Assembly: GCA_900539505.1 (NCBI GenBank) | Contig: UQCL01000030.1 | Span: 1 to 26,265 of the forward strand | Length of the DNA stretch: 26,265 bases | DNA from: an uncultured Campylobacter sp. | GTDB taxonomy: Bacteria; Campylobacterota; Campylobacteria; Campylobacterales; Campylobacteraceae | Reading direction: 5' to 3' | In this document: in pieces, positions 15,390-22,423 of the stretch | Layout of the letters: each line of letters opens with the position of its first letter | Numbering within the stretch: position 1 is the stretch's first letter | Program-made: the position numbers and the translations under genes | Notes under the pieces: model-generated | Seen by the model: the letters and a program-made list of their open reading frames with translations, nothing else | Told to the model about the DNA's origin: nothing | The model's database searches: none

Positions 15390-15803
15390 GTGCAAAGAAT
15401 GAAATTTTATGCTCTGAATAGGCATGCGATAAAATTTTTAAAATTTCTAGGCGCGAGACGCTTCGGCTTGCAAGCGGCGGTTGGGCGCGGGTTTGAAATT
15501 TTAAAATTTAGCGCCGCAGAGCGCTTAAAACGCCGCTTCGAGCCGCAAAAGCAAGCGGCAGAGCTTTTAAATTCCATCTCCTTGCCGCCGCCGCGTAAAT
15601 TTAAACTTGCGCTTTTAAAATTTACGCCCGAGCCGCCGCGCAATAAATCTGAAATTTTAAATTTCATGTTCGCATCGTATAAGCTCAAGCTCGCGCTGCG
15701 TTTAAATTTTGATTTAAATTCCGTATCGCAAGCTCGCGCAGCTAAATTTGAACATGGCGTTAAATTTAAAGGTGCCGCTAAATTTGAAAGGAGTGCGCGA
15801 TGA
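15390..15803 (+). CDS. Spacer open frame 3 (137 codons, KF repeats), coding status uncertain
   Basis: It begins 12 bases after spacer frame 2, with a good GGGGAG eight bases before the ATG, and ends in an ATGA overlap with the next permease start (15800-15803). It contains IKFLKFLGARRFGLQAA and FEILKF, so its N-terminal half is a diverged copy of the start of spacer frame 2. The end is Lys/Phe/Ala-rich. No family, signal peptide or membrane helix is seen. The start signal and both tight junctions favour translation, whereas the composition suggests repeat DNA. Confidence 0.33.
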   Translation: MQRMKFYALNRHAIKFLKFLGARRFGLQAAVGRGFEILKFSAAERLKRRFEPQKQAAELLNSISLPPPRKFKLALLKFTPEPPRNKSEILNFMFASYKLKLALRLNFDLNSVSQARAAKFEHGVKFKGAAKFERSAR

Positions 15804-16891
15804 ATGCTCTGCGAAAATCCCTACTTCGAATTCGCGCGCTGATAAAAAAGGAATTTTTGGCGATGTTTCGCGACAAGGGCACGCGCATGGTGCTGATCGT
15901 GCCGGTGCTGGTACAGGCGATCATATTCGGCTACGGCGCGAATTTCACCCCCGAGCAGGTGCGCTACGCGATTTTGGACGATGCCCGCGATGCGACGTCC
16001 GCTGCGCTGGTACAGCAGATCGCCGCTACGCCGATGTTTAAGACGGATCTTGGCTGCAAAGACCTAACCTGCCTGCGCCGCGCGGTAAGCGAGGGCGAGG
16101 CGATCATCGGGATCTATTTCGGCGGCGATTTTGCGAGCACGCATGAGCTTTTGATCATCGCGGATTCGCGCAATACGACCTTGGCAAACACCGTCATCGG
16201 CTTCGTGCAGGCCATAGTGCAGGAGTACAATACTCAGCATTTTGCTAATTTAATCAGCATAAATCCGCGCTATGTTTTTAACGAAAACACGATCACGCGC
16301 TACACGATCATGACGGGGATGATTTTGGGGCTTTCGATGATTCAGGTGCTGATGCTATCGGCGTTTAGCGTCTCTCGCGAGCGCGAGGAGGGGAGTTTTG
16401 ATATGATGCTGATGACGCCCGCAAACCCGCTTGAGATGCTGATCGGCAAAGCCGTGCCGCCCGTGCTGATCGCGATCGCGCAGGGGCTCGCGCTGTTTTT
16501 GATCTGCGTGTTTTACTTCGAAATTCCATTCCGCGGGCGCTTTGCGGATCTTTTTGCGATCATCGCGATCTTTAGCGCCTGCAACGTAGGCATCGGCCTC
16601 GTGATCTCGACCGTCTGCAAAACCTCGCTACAATCGGTCGTGAGCTCGTTTTTGTTCCTGCTGCCGTGCATTATGATAAGCGGGCTGATAACGCCTGCGG
16701 ACGCGATGCCGCGGTGGTTTTACTACATCGCGCACCTAGATCCGATGTATTATGCCAACAACTGCATGTGGCGGATCTATCTGGAGGGGGCGAGCCTGAG
16801 CGAGCTGTGGCATCTCATCGTGCCGCTGCTGCTGATCGGGCTTGGCACGTTGAGCTTTGCGGCGTCGCTTTTTAGAAATAAGCTGGATTAG
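15800..16891 (+). CDS. ABC-2 type permease (YbhR-like)
   Basis: A 363-residue protein of normal length for the family. RIRALIKKEFLAMFRDKGTR leads to helix 1 (MVLIVPVLVQAIIFGYGA), and a periplasmic domain follows (about 40-165). Five helices come next, with SAFSVSREREEGSFDMMLMT as the ATPase-coupling segment and PCIMISGLITPADAMPRWF near residue 290, a typical ABC-2 loop. AAGGAG (15787-15792) lies eight bases before the ATG. It pairs with the larger permease and the fused ATPase to form a YbhGFSR-type exporter; E. coli Ybh transporters affect drug and cation resistance, but the substrate here cannot be read from the sequence. It lacks the low-complexity insert of its partner. Confidence 0.9.
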   Translation: MNALRKSLLRIRALIKKEFLAMFRDKGTRMVLIVPVLVQAIIFGYGANFTPEQVRYAILDDARDATSAALVQQIAATPMFKTDLGCKDLTCLRRAVSEGEAIIGIYFGGDFASTHELLIIADSRNTTLANTVIGFVQAIVQEYNTQHFANLISINPRYVFNENTITRYTIMTGMILGLSMIQVLMLSAFSVSREREEGSFDMMLMTPANPLEMLIGKAVPPVLIAIAQGLALFLICVFYFEIPFRGRFADLFAIIAIFSACNVGIGLVISTVCKTSLQSVVSSFLFLLPCIMISGLITPADAMPRWFYYIAHLDPMYYANNCMWRIYLEGASLSELWHLIVPLLLIGLGTLSFAASLFRNKLD

Positions 16892-17150
16892 GGATTTAGA
16901 TCGGAATTTTAGAATTTCAGCTGGAATTTTGGCTTGGATTTTGCTTCGTCGGAATTTTTGGATTGAACCTCTGCTTAAAATTTTAAATTGATCGCGGAAT
17001 TTCGGCTTGGATTTGCCCTAAATTTTGCGCGTTCGTAGCGGATAAAATTAAATTAAAATTCCGTGTTTCCGCTCGATGTGCCGCGCGTCGAAATAAAATT
17101 CCGCGCCTTAAATTTTAAAAATTTTGCGAAATTCCGTCTTGCGAGTAGAG
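16892..17150. other. RAATTY-dense intergenic stretch
   Basis: By direct count, 13 RAATTY words occur between 16892 and 17160, in all sequence forms (GAATTT, AAATTT, AAATTC). This lies between the convergent ends of the efflux operon and the membrane-protein cluster. No gene or clear terminator hairpin is visible. Confidence 0.7.
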
Positions 17151-17933
17151 TTAGAATTTAAATCCGGGGTTGCCCGGGCGTCTTGCGGCGATCGTATCAT
17201 CTGCGCTCGCCTTGGAAGCGGGCTTTTTCGCATCGTCCGCATCCGATTTCTTAAAAGCGGCGAGTTTGCTGTAAATGCTCGGTTTTTCGCCGTCCGCGCT
17301 TAGCTTGGCACCGTCAAGCTCGCTAGAATTTTCCGCGCCGCATAACCTTGCGGGGTTGAATTTTATCCACGCTATGATTAGCAAAATCCCCGAAAACGCC
17401 GTTACCAGCGACGCTGCGATTAGATAAGGCAGCGCGAGGATTACGCCTATTTTAGCTAGCGCGCCCGATACTGCTTCGCAGGGCCATGCCACGGACACCA
17501 CTATGCCGTAGATTTTAAATAAATCCACGCCGCTAAGTGTGGCTAGGCGGCAGTTTAATACGCCCCAGATTATCACCGCCGCGCACGTCGAAAGGACGTA
17601 GAGCAGAGTGTAGAGTAGACCTAGCATCGCGCCCTCTTTTAGCGCTACTATCATGGCGCAGTAGCACAAAATCGCGACGATTGGGATACTTTCTATCAGC
17701 CTATAGGTCTTAACGAAGCGCACGCCTAGTGCCTTTTCTAGGCAAACGAAGCAGTCGTAAAATATCGCTAGCGTCGCTAGTAGCGCTAAAACTCTAAAAA
17801 TCGCAACCGCGTCCTCGTCTATGCCGCTTACGCCCACCGTGCCGCTTACGCCGATGCCTAGCAAAATCACGGCGCCTAAAACTCCGCGGAATTTCGCCTT
17901 GCGAAGCAGATCTTGCTTTGAAATTTCTTTCAT
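17151..17933 (-). CDS. Six-helix membrane protein with charged C-terminal tail, family member 1
   Basis: A 260-residue protein of unknown function. I count six hydrophobic segments (about residues 17-36, 44-66, 84-100, 108-128, 140-157, 165-190). They end in LLIIAWIKFNPARL, the same hydrophobic-Trp-basic ending as its neighbours. ATLSGVDLFKIYGIV corresponds to their ARVSGVSTFRTYVWL. A tail of about 65 residues rich in Lys, Asp, Ala and Ser, probably cytoplasmic, is unique to this copy. It is the most diverged of the four tandem genes and the last in the direction of transcription. Translation probably starts at ATG 17933, where AAAGGATA precedes the start. Confidence 0.7.
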   Translation of the reverse strand: MKEISKQDLLRKAKFRGVLGAVILLGIGVSGTVGVSGIDEDAVAIFRVLALLATLAIFYDCFVCLEKALGVRFVKTYRLIESIPIVAILCYCAMIVALKEGAMLGLLYTLLYVLSTCAAVIIWGVLNCRLATLSGVDLFKIYGIVVSVAWPCEAVSGALAKIGVILALPYLIAASLVTAFSGILLIIAWIKFNPARLCGAENSSELDGAKLSADGEKPSIYSKLAAFKKSDADDAKKPASKASADDTIAARRPGNPGFKF

Positions 17934-18081
17934 TTTTATCCTTTGAATTTTCTAAATTTACGCGCTATCTTGTGGCTTTGCTGTGTGCGGCGATGCTGCG
18001 CCGGATAGCGCGGCTTTTGGACGTTGCTGCGGTTTAGACTTACAAAAGCGCGCGGTCGCTGCAAAACGAAAGCGCTTCGGC

Positions 18082-18726
18082 TTAGGCGAGCTTTTCTATC
18101 TTGCTCCAAGCTAGCAGATGCACGATGCTAGTTATTATGAGGGCGGCAAACGGCAAAAATTCCTTAAACGATGTGATGACTAAAGCCGCAACCGCATCGT
18201 CAGTTTGCGGTTTGGAGTTAGCCAAACCGAAGGGTCCCGCGCCGCACAGTATATTTAGCGCTAAAAATCCCACGCAGAGCCACACGTAGGTGCGAAAGGC
18301 GCTCACGCCGCTTACTCGCGCCAAAGAGAAATTTATGCGAAGCCACGCTACGATTATGTAGATTGCGGCTGCGGGCACCGCTAAATTCCATATAGTTTCT
18401 TCTATCATCTCTTTCATCGTTACTTCTCTGTAACAACCTGCCGGATAAAATAATAAAAGCGCCACGAAGCATATGCAGAGAATTACGCAGTTGCGATAAA
18501 GCGCCGCCGCTTTTATCCCGCTAAGAGCTGAAATTTTGCTGAGCGTTCTTAACCTATAAATCACCGAGAAGCAAATAAAAGCGATAAAAATTCCGCTGAT
18601 GATTACGAACATTCCGCCCGAAACAAGCCCTATCGCCTTAAAAACCACGAGCACCACCGCCAAAAGCAGATCGATGCCGGTGCTGATCATCCCATTTTTT
18701 CTTGCTTGAGATACGGTGTCTTGCAC
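18082..18726 (-). CDS. Six-helix membrane protein, family member 2
   Basis: A 214-residue protein of unknown function that starts with GTG, preceded by AAGGAG. The short N-terminal cap VSQARKNGMISTGIDLLLA is shared with the two genes upstream. Six predicted helices follow. Three similar basic turns occur: KISALSGIKAAALYRN after helix 2, ARVSGVSAFRTYVWLC after helix 4 and AWSKIEKLA at the end, which suggests three repeats of a two-helix unit. Neither an enzyme motif nor a transporter signature is visible. The function is not known to me. Confidence 0.75.
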   Translation of the reverse strand: MQDTVSQARKNGMISTGIDLLLAVVLVVFKAIGLVSGGMFVIISGIFIAFICFSVIYRLRTLSKISALSGIKAAALYRNCVILCICFVALLLFYPAGCYREVTMKEMIEETIWNLAVPAAAIYIIVAWLRINFSLARVSGVSAFRTYVWLCVGFLALNILCGAGPFGLANSKPQTDDAVAALVITSFKEFLPFAALIITSIVHLLAWSKIEKLA

Positions 18727-18841
18727 GTCGTATAACTCCTTTTAAAAATTTATTTCAATATGCAAAAAGTAGATGTAAAACGCTAATCAAACCGAAAAGA
18801 GCGAAATTTTATCGTGACAAGAGGTTTATGAAATTTAAAAT

Positions 18842-19540
18842 TTAAACCTCCGCGCTTATCTTTTCTATCTTACTCCAGGCTAGTAGGTGCACGATGCCAG
18901 TTATTATGAGAGCGGCAAATGGCAGGAGCAGTTTAAGCATTACGACAGCAATAGCCAAAGCTGAAACCTGCTCGGTCCGCGGCTCGGAGGAAATAGCTAT
19001 AGCAATAATCGCTGCATTGCATAGTATATTTAGCACAAAAAGTCCCACACAGAGCCACACATAAGTCCGAAAGGTACTCACGCCGCTTACGCGCGCCAAA
19101 GAGAAATTTATGCGAAACCATGCGACGATTATGTAAATAACGCCTGCGAAAAGCGCTAGTCCAAATATCGCCGCAAATGGATTATCACTCTGCCCGCCGT
19201 CTGCGTCAGGCTCTCTCGGATAAAGGTAATTGAGCACGAGCGCTAGCGCAAAAAAGCAGACGCAGATTATTATGCAGTTGCGATAAAGTGTCGCTGCTTT
19301 TATGCCGCTAAGCGCTGAAATTTTTCGGAGTGCCTGCAATCTGAAAAATACTGAAACACAAATAAAAGCGATTAAAATTCCGCTAGCGATATAATTTATC
19401 GTCTCGTCGTCAAGGCGCCATGGCTCGCTGAAAGAGACATAGCCTACTACGATAAAAACCGCGGGTAATGCCGCCAAAAACAGATCGATGCCGGTGCTGA
19501 TCATCCCCTCTTTTCTTGCCTGAGATACAATGAATTGCAT
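18842..19540 (-). CDS. Six-helix membrane protein, family member 3
   Basis: A 232-residue protein of unknown function. I chose ATG 19540 rather than the earlier in-frame ATG at 19585 because it aligns with the neighbouring genes (VSQARKEGMISTGIDLFLA) and has AAGGG about seven bases upstream. It shares KISALSGIKAATLYRN, ARVSGVSTFRTYVWLC and the ending HLLAWSKIEKIS with members 2 and 4. It differs mainly in an extra hydrophilic loop (YPREPDADGGQSDNP) between helices 3 and 4. It has its own upstream -10-like box, so it may be transcribed separately. Confidence 0.75.
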   Translation of the reverse strand: MQFIVSQARKEGMISTGIDLFLAALPAVFIVVGYVSFSEPWRLDDETINYIASGILIAFICVSVFFRLQALRKISALSGIKAATLYRNCIIICVCFFALALVLNYLYPREPDADGGQSDNPFAAIFGLALFAGVIYIIVAWFRINFSLARVSGVSTFRTYVWLCVGLFVLNILCNAAIIAIAISSEPRTEQVSALAIAVVMLKLLLPFAALIITGIVHLLAWSKIEKISAEV

Positions 19541-19570
19541 ATATAAACCCTTTTTAAAAATTTGACCCGA

Positions 19571-19576
19571 AGTATA
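19571..19576 (-). promoter_or_regulatory. Putative -10 box of membrane protein member 3
   Basis: Minus-strand TATACT, followed by TCGGG, lies about 31 bp before the start codon. The same block is found at the same distance before member 4, so the promoter was duplicated along with the gene. Confidence 0.45.
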
Positions 19577-19648
19577 TATAAACAAGCATAAAATATAAAT
19601 TAAACCGACAAGATCGAAATTCTATCGCGACAAGATATTTGCGAAATT

Positions 19649-20242
19649 CTAAACTTTTACACTTATCTTTTCTATCTTGCTCCAGGCTAGCAGATGCACG
19701 ATGCTAGTTATTGTGAGGGTTATGGGGAATATCAAATGGTATAGTGCATTTAACGGAAAAAGGATGACGCAGAGCCACACATACGTCTCAAAAATTCCCA
19801 CGCCGCTTACGCGTGCTAGAGCAAAATTTATGCAAAACCACGCTACGATCATGTAGATTGCGCCTGCAAACGCTATCAAAATGCACAATATCATTGCCAA
19901 ATGCTTGTGTGAGATCGATAAAGGAATCGATAAAAAGATGCTTGTTATGGCAATGACACAGATGTAGACAATTACGCAGTTGCGGTAAAGTGCCGCCGCC
20001 CTTATGCCGCTAAGCATTGAAATTTTGCGGAGCGCTCTTAGCCTGAAAAATACCGAAACACACAAAAGAGCAAAAATAATTCCGCCAGTGATATAGGTAG
20101 CCGTCTTGTTGGTGCTAAGCCCTAGCATGCCGTTAATAGCAATATCTAGCGCAACTAAAGTCGCAGGCACTGCCGCTAAAAACAGATCGATGCCGGTGCT
20201 GATCATCCCCTCTTTTCTTGCCTGAGATACGAGATCTTGCAT
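19649..20242 (-). CDS. Six-helix membrane protein, family member 4
   Basis: A 197-residue protein of unknown function, the shortest and first-transcribed of the tandem set. It has the shared cap (VSQARKEGMISTGIDLFLA), the turn KISMLSGIRAAALYRN after helix 2, ARVSGVGIFETYVWLC after helix 4, and the ending HLLAWSKIEKIS. The loop between helices 5 and 6 is much shorter than in members 2 and 3. ATG 20242 is preceded by an AAAGG-like site. Sequence similarity to the next two genes is high at both ends and lower in the middle, consistent with partial gene conversion. Confidence 0.75.
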   Translation of the reverse strand: MQDLVSQARKEGMISTGIDLFLAAVPATLVALDIAINGMLGLSTNKTATYITGGIIFALLCVSVFFRLRALRKISMLSGIRAAALYRNCVIVYICVIAITSIFLSIPLSISHKHLAMILCILIAFAGAIYMIVAWFCINFALARVSGVGIFETYVWLCVILFPLNALYHLIFPITLTITSIVHLLAWSKIEKISVKV

Positions 20243-20270
20243 ATATAAGCCTTTTTAAAATTTATCCCGA

Positions 20271-20276
20271 AGTATA
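20271..20276 (-). promoter_or_regulatory. Putative -10 box of membrane protein member 4
   Basis: Minus-strand TGTATACT (an extended -10) is followed by TCGGGAT, about 30 bp before the start at 20242. The same TATACTTCGGG block stands before member 3. Confidence 0.45.
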
Positions 20277-20694
20277 CATAAATCGATGTAAAGCAGGAAT
20301 TAAACAGCTAAATTTAAAATTTCAAAATTTCGTCGGGACAAGCTTGCAGACTGCGGAATTTCAGGAATTTTACCAGAGCGAGAATAAAATTTCGCCGCGG
20401 GATTTAAAACGGAATTCCATCTATGGATTTGCAGGCAGAATTCTACTACAAAAATTTTAAACCACAAGCGCGGTATCTTTCATCGCACGCTTCAAAAGCC
20501 GGCAAGCCGCAGGTAGAATTCTACTATGGAATTTAGACTGGAATTCTATGGCAAAACCTCGATATAAAATTTTGATCGGAATTTCAAGATGGCATTTCAA
20601 GACAAAATTTCGCGATTTAAATTTAGATCAAGGCAAAATCCCACGATTTAAAATTTCGCGCCGATTGATGAGTTGCTTTGTCGCGCCACTCGCA
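20277..20694. other. RAATTY-dense intergenic stretch
   Basis: No gene is seen. By direct count 17 RAATTY words lie between about 20300 and 20660, including four GAATTC and several each of GAATTT and AAATTT. Using every permitted form of the word argues against simple A-tract composition as the cause. Confidence 0.7.
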
Positions 20695-21468
20695 CTACCT
20701 CACCTGCGCGCTGAAAATTTGCGTGATGCTGGGGATTTGCTCGCCTTCCATGTCAAATTCCGCCGTTTTGATCTGTACGCCGTAGAGCGAGCTAAGCGCG
20801 GCTTCGGTTAAAATTTCGTTGCTTGCGCCGTAGTTGTAGCTAAGATCATTTCGCAAGATCAGTGTGCGATCGGCGACTGCAAGGGCGTGGTTAGGCTGAT
20901 GAGTGGTAAAAACTATGCTCGCATCGCTATTTGAGCGTAGATTTGCGATGAGGCTTAGCACGCGGTCTTGGTTTTTGATATCAAGCGCGCTGGCAGGCTC
21001 GTCCAAAAACAGCACGTCGCTGCCGCTAGCTAGGGCTCTAGCAAAGAGCACGAGCTGCTTCTGCCCGCCGCTAAGGGCGTTAAAGCTGCGCTTTTGCAGA
21101 TGGGCGACACCTAGCGTATCCAGAGCATCAAGGCAGATCTGGATATCCTTTTTGCCCGGTTTTGAAAAGAGCGAGATCTCGCGTACCCGCCCCATTAGTA
21201 CGATGTCAAGCACGCTGTAATCAAACGCGACGTTAAAGCTCTGCGGCAAGAAAGCAAATTTTGCTTTGCGCACGATCTCGCCTTCTTTAGGCTGCAAAAT
21301 CCCCATCATGCACGACATTAGCGTGCTTTTGCCTTGCCCGTTTAAGCCCAAAATCGCTAATGTTTGAGAGCTGGCAAGCTCGAAGCTTAAGTTGCGAAAG
21401 CAGAATTTTTCCGCCTCGTAGTAAAAGCCCGCGTTTTTTACCTCAATTAGATTTTGCATTTTTGGCAC
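20695..21468 (-). CDS. ABC importer ATP-binding protein (FepC/FecE/BtuD type)
   Basis: A 257-residue protein with Walker A GLNGQGKST at 41-49, Q-loop AFLPQSFNV, signature ALSGGQKQLVLFARAL, Walker B VLFLDEPASALD and H-loop FTTHQPNHAL. This is the ATPase class for iron-siderophore, haem, cobalamin and nickel-chelate uptake. It starts inside the permease gene (overlap 26 bp, or 17 bp if ATG 21459 is used) and is the last gene of the transport operon. The metal chelate cannot be deduced from the ATPase. Its expression probably depends on the promoters before the binding proteins. Confidence 0.92.
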   Translation of the reverse strand: MPKMQNLIEVKNAGFYYEAEKFCFRNLSFELASSQTLAILGLNGQGKSTLMSCMMGILQPKEGEIVRKAKFAFLPQSFNVAFDYSVLDIVLMGRVREISLFSKPGKKDIQICLDALDTLGVAHLQKRSFNALSGGQKQLVLFARALASGSDVLFLDEPASALDIKNQDRVLSLIANLRSNSDASIVFTTHQPNHALAVADRTLILRNDLSYNYGASNEILTEAALSSLYGVQIKTAEFDMEGEQIPSITQIFSAQVR

Positions 21469-22423
21469 TCCTTTTTAGAAGTAGGGCAAAGATCGGGCTT
21501 CCGATAAGAGCAGATAGAATTCCTAAAGGAATTTCGGCGCTACTTAGCGAGCGAGATAGATCGTCGATTGCCAGCATAAAGATCGCTCCTGCGATGAAGC
21601 AGGCAGGCATTAGCTTCACGTGGTCGCTGCCCGCGATGAGCCTGGTGGCGTGCGGCACTACAAGACCTACCCAGCCGATATTTCCGCTGACGCTAACTTG
21701 TACAGCAATCAGAGCGGTGCAAAGCGCTAGGATAGTGCAGCGCAGAAATTTAACGTCCACGCCTAGCACGCGCAAATCATCATCATTTAGGCTGAGTAGA
21801 TTAAACCGCCATCTCAGCGCGATTAAGACTGCAGAAGCGGGCAGGGCGATCGCGCACATCAAAATTACTTTATCATATCCTGCGCTTACGAAGCTTCCCA
21901 GTAGCCAAAAAACGATATTAGGCAGCACTTCCTCATCGTCTGCTAGATACTGCACCAAGCTCGTAAGTGCGGCAAATACGCCGTTAATGACTATACCTGC
22001 CAAAATGAGTGAGAAAATATCAGCGCGTGCTACGAATTTTGCCAAAAGATAGAGTAAAAATAGCGCCGCAAGCCCGAAGCAAAATGCAAAACCCGCAAGC
22101 CATAAGCCGCTCAATCCCAGCAAAATACAAAGCGCGCCGCCGAATGCCGCTGCAGTGCTAACGCCTACGATGTGCGGGCCAACGAGCGGGTTTTTAAATA
22201 CCGCCTGCAAGCTCAAACCCGCGATAGCAAGCGCTCCACCGCAAAGGCTGGAGAGTAGAATGCGCGGAATTCTAACATCCAGCATCACACTTTTGGCGGC
22301 TTCATCGCCGCCTCCGCTAAAGAGAATTTTAAAAATTTCTTCTAGCGGTATATGAAACTGCCCGCTAGCGAGCGAGATTAGCGCCAGCACTACCCAAAAA
22401 AGAAGCAGGATTAGGTTCAGCAT
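21443..22423 (-). CDS. ABC importer permease, FecCD family
   Basis: A 326-residue protein of full family length with about nine or ten helices. NPLVGPHIVGVSTAAAFGGA (about 75-94) and GNIGWVGLVVPHATRLIAG (about 245-263) are the two diagnostic FecCD segments; the second follows the Gly-rich helix that contacts the ATPase. It forms the inner-membrane channel for a metal chelate. Its ATG shares one base with the stop of the upstream binding-protein gene (TAATG), and it overlaps the ATPase gene, so all three should be co-translated. A fragment of a second permease of this type lies upstream at 23633-23740. Confidence 0.93.
   Translation of the reverse strand: MLNLILLLFWVVLALISLASGQFHIPLEEIFKILFSGGGDEAAKSVMLDVRIPRILLSSLCGGALAIAGLSLQAVFKNPLVGPHIVGVSTAAAFGGALCILLGLSGLWLAGFAFCFGLAALFLLYLLAKFVARADIFSLILAGIVINGVFAALTSLVQYLADDEEVLPNIVFWLLGSFVSAGYDKVILMCAIALPASAVLIALRWRFNLLSLNDDDLRVLGVDVKFLRCTILALCTALIAVQVSVSGNIGWVGLVVPHATRLIAGSDHVKLMPACFIAGAIFMLAIDDLSRSLSSAEIPLGILSALIGSPIFALLLKRSAKNAKSN

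Larger units (their letters stand above)
14545..15804 (+). repeat. Duplicated repeat blocks and flanking direct repeats between the two permeases
   Basis: The gap is bounded by a 10-bp direct repeat, GCGCGATGAA, at 14545-14554 and 15795-15804. Each copy contains an ATGA junction. Inside, a 50-bp unit (AAATTTCTAG, GCGAGG, TTTGGCTTGC, GCGGCGG) occurs at 14681-14730, 14742-14790 and 15431-15480. A second unit (TTTTAAAATTTACGCCCGA, GCGCAAT) occurs at 14841-14874 and 15611-15644. The order is the same in both halves, which indicates segmental duplication of the spacer. Confidence 0.7.
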
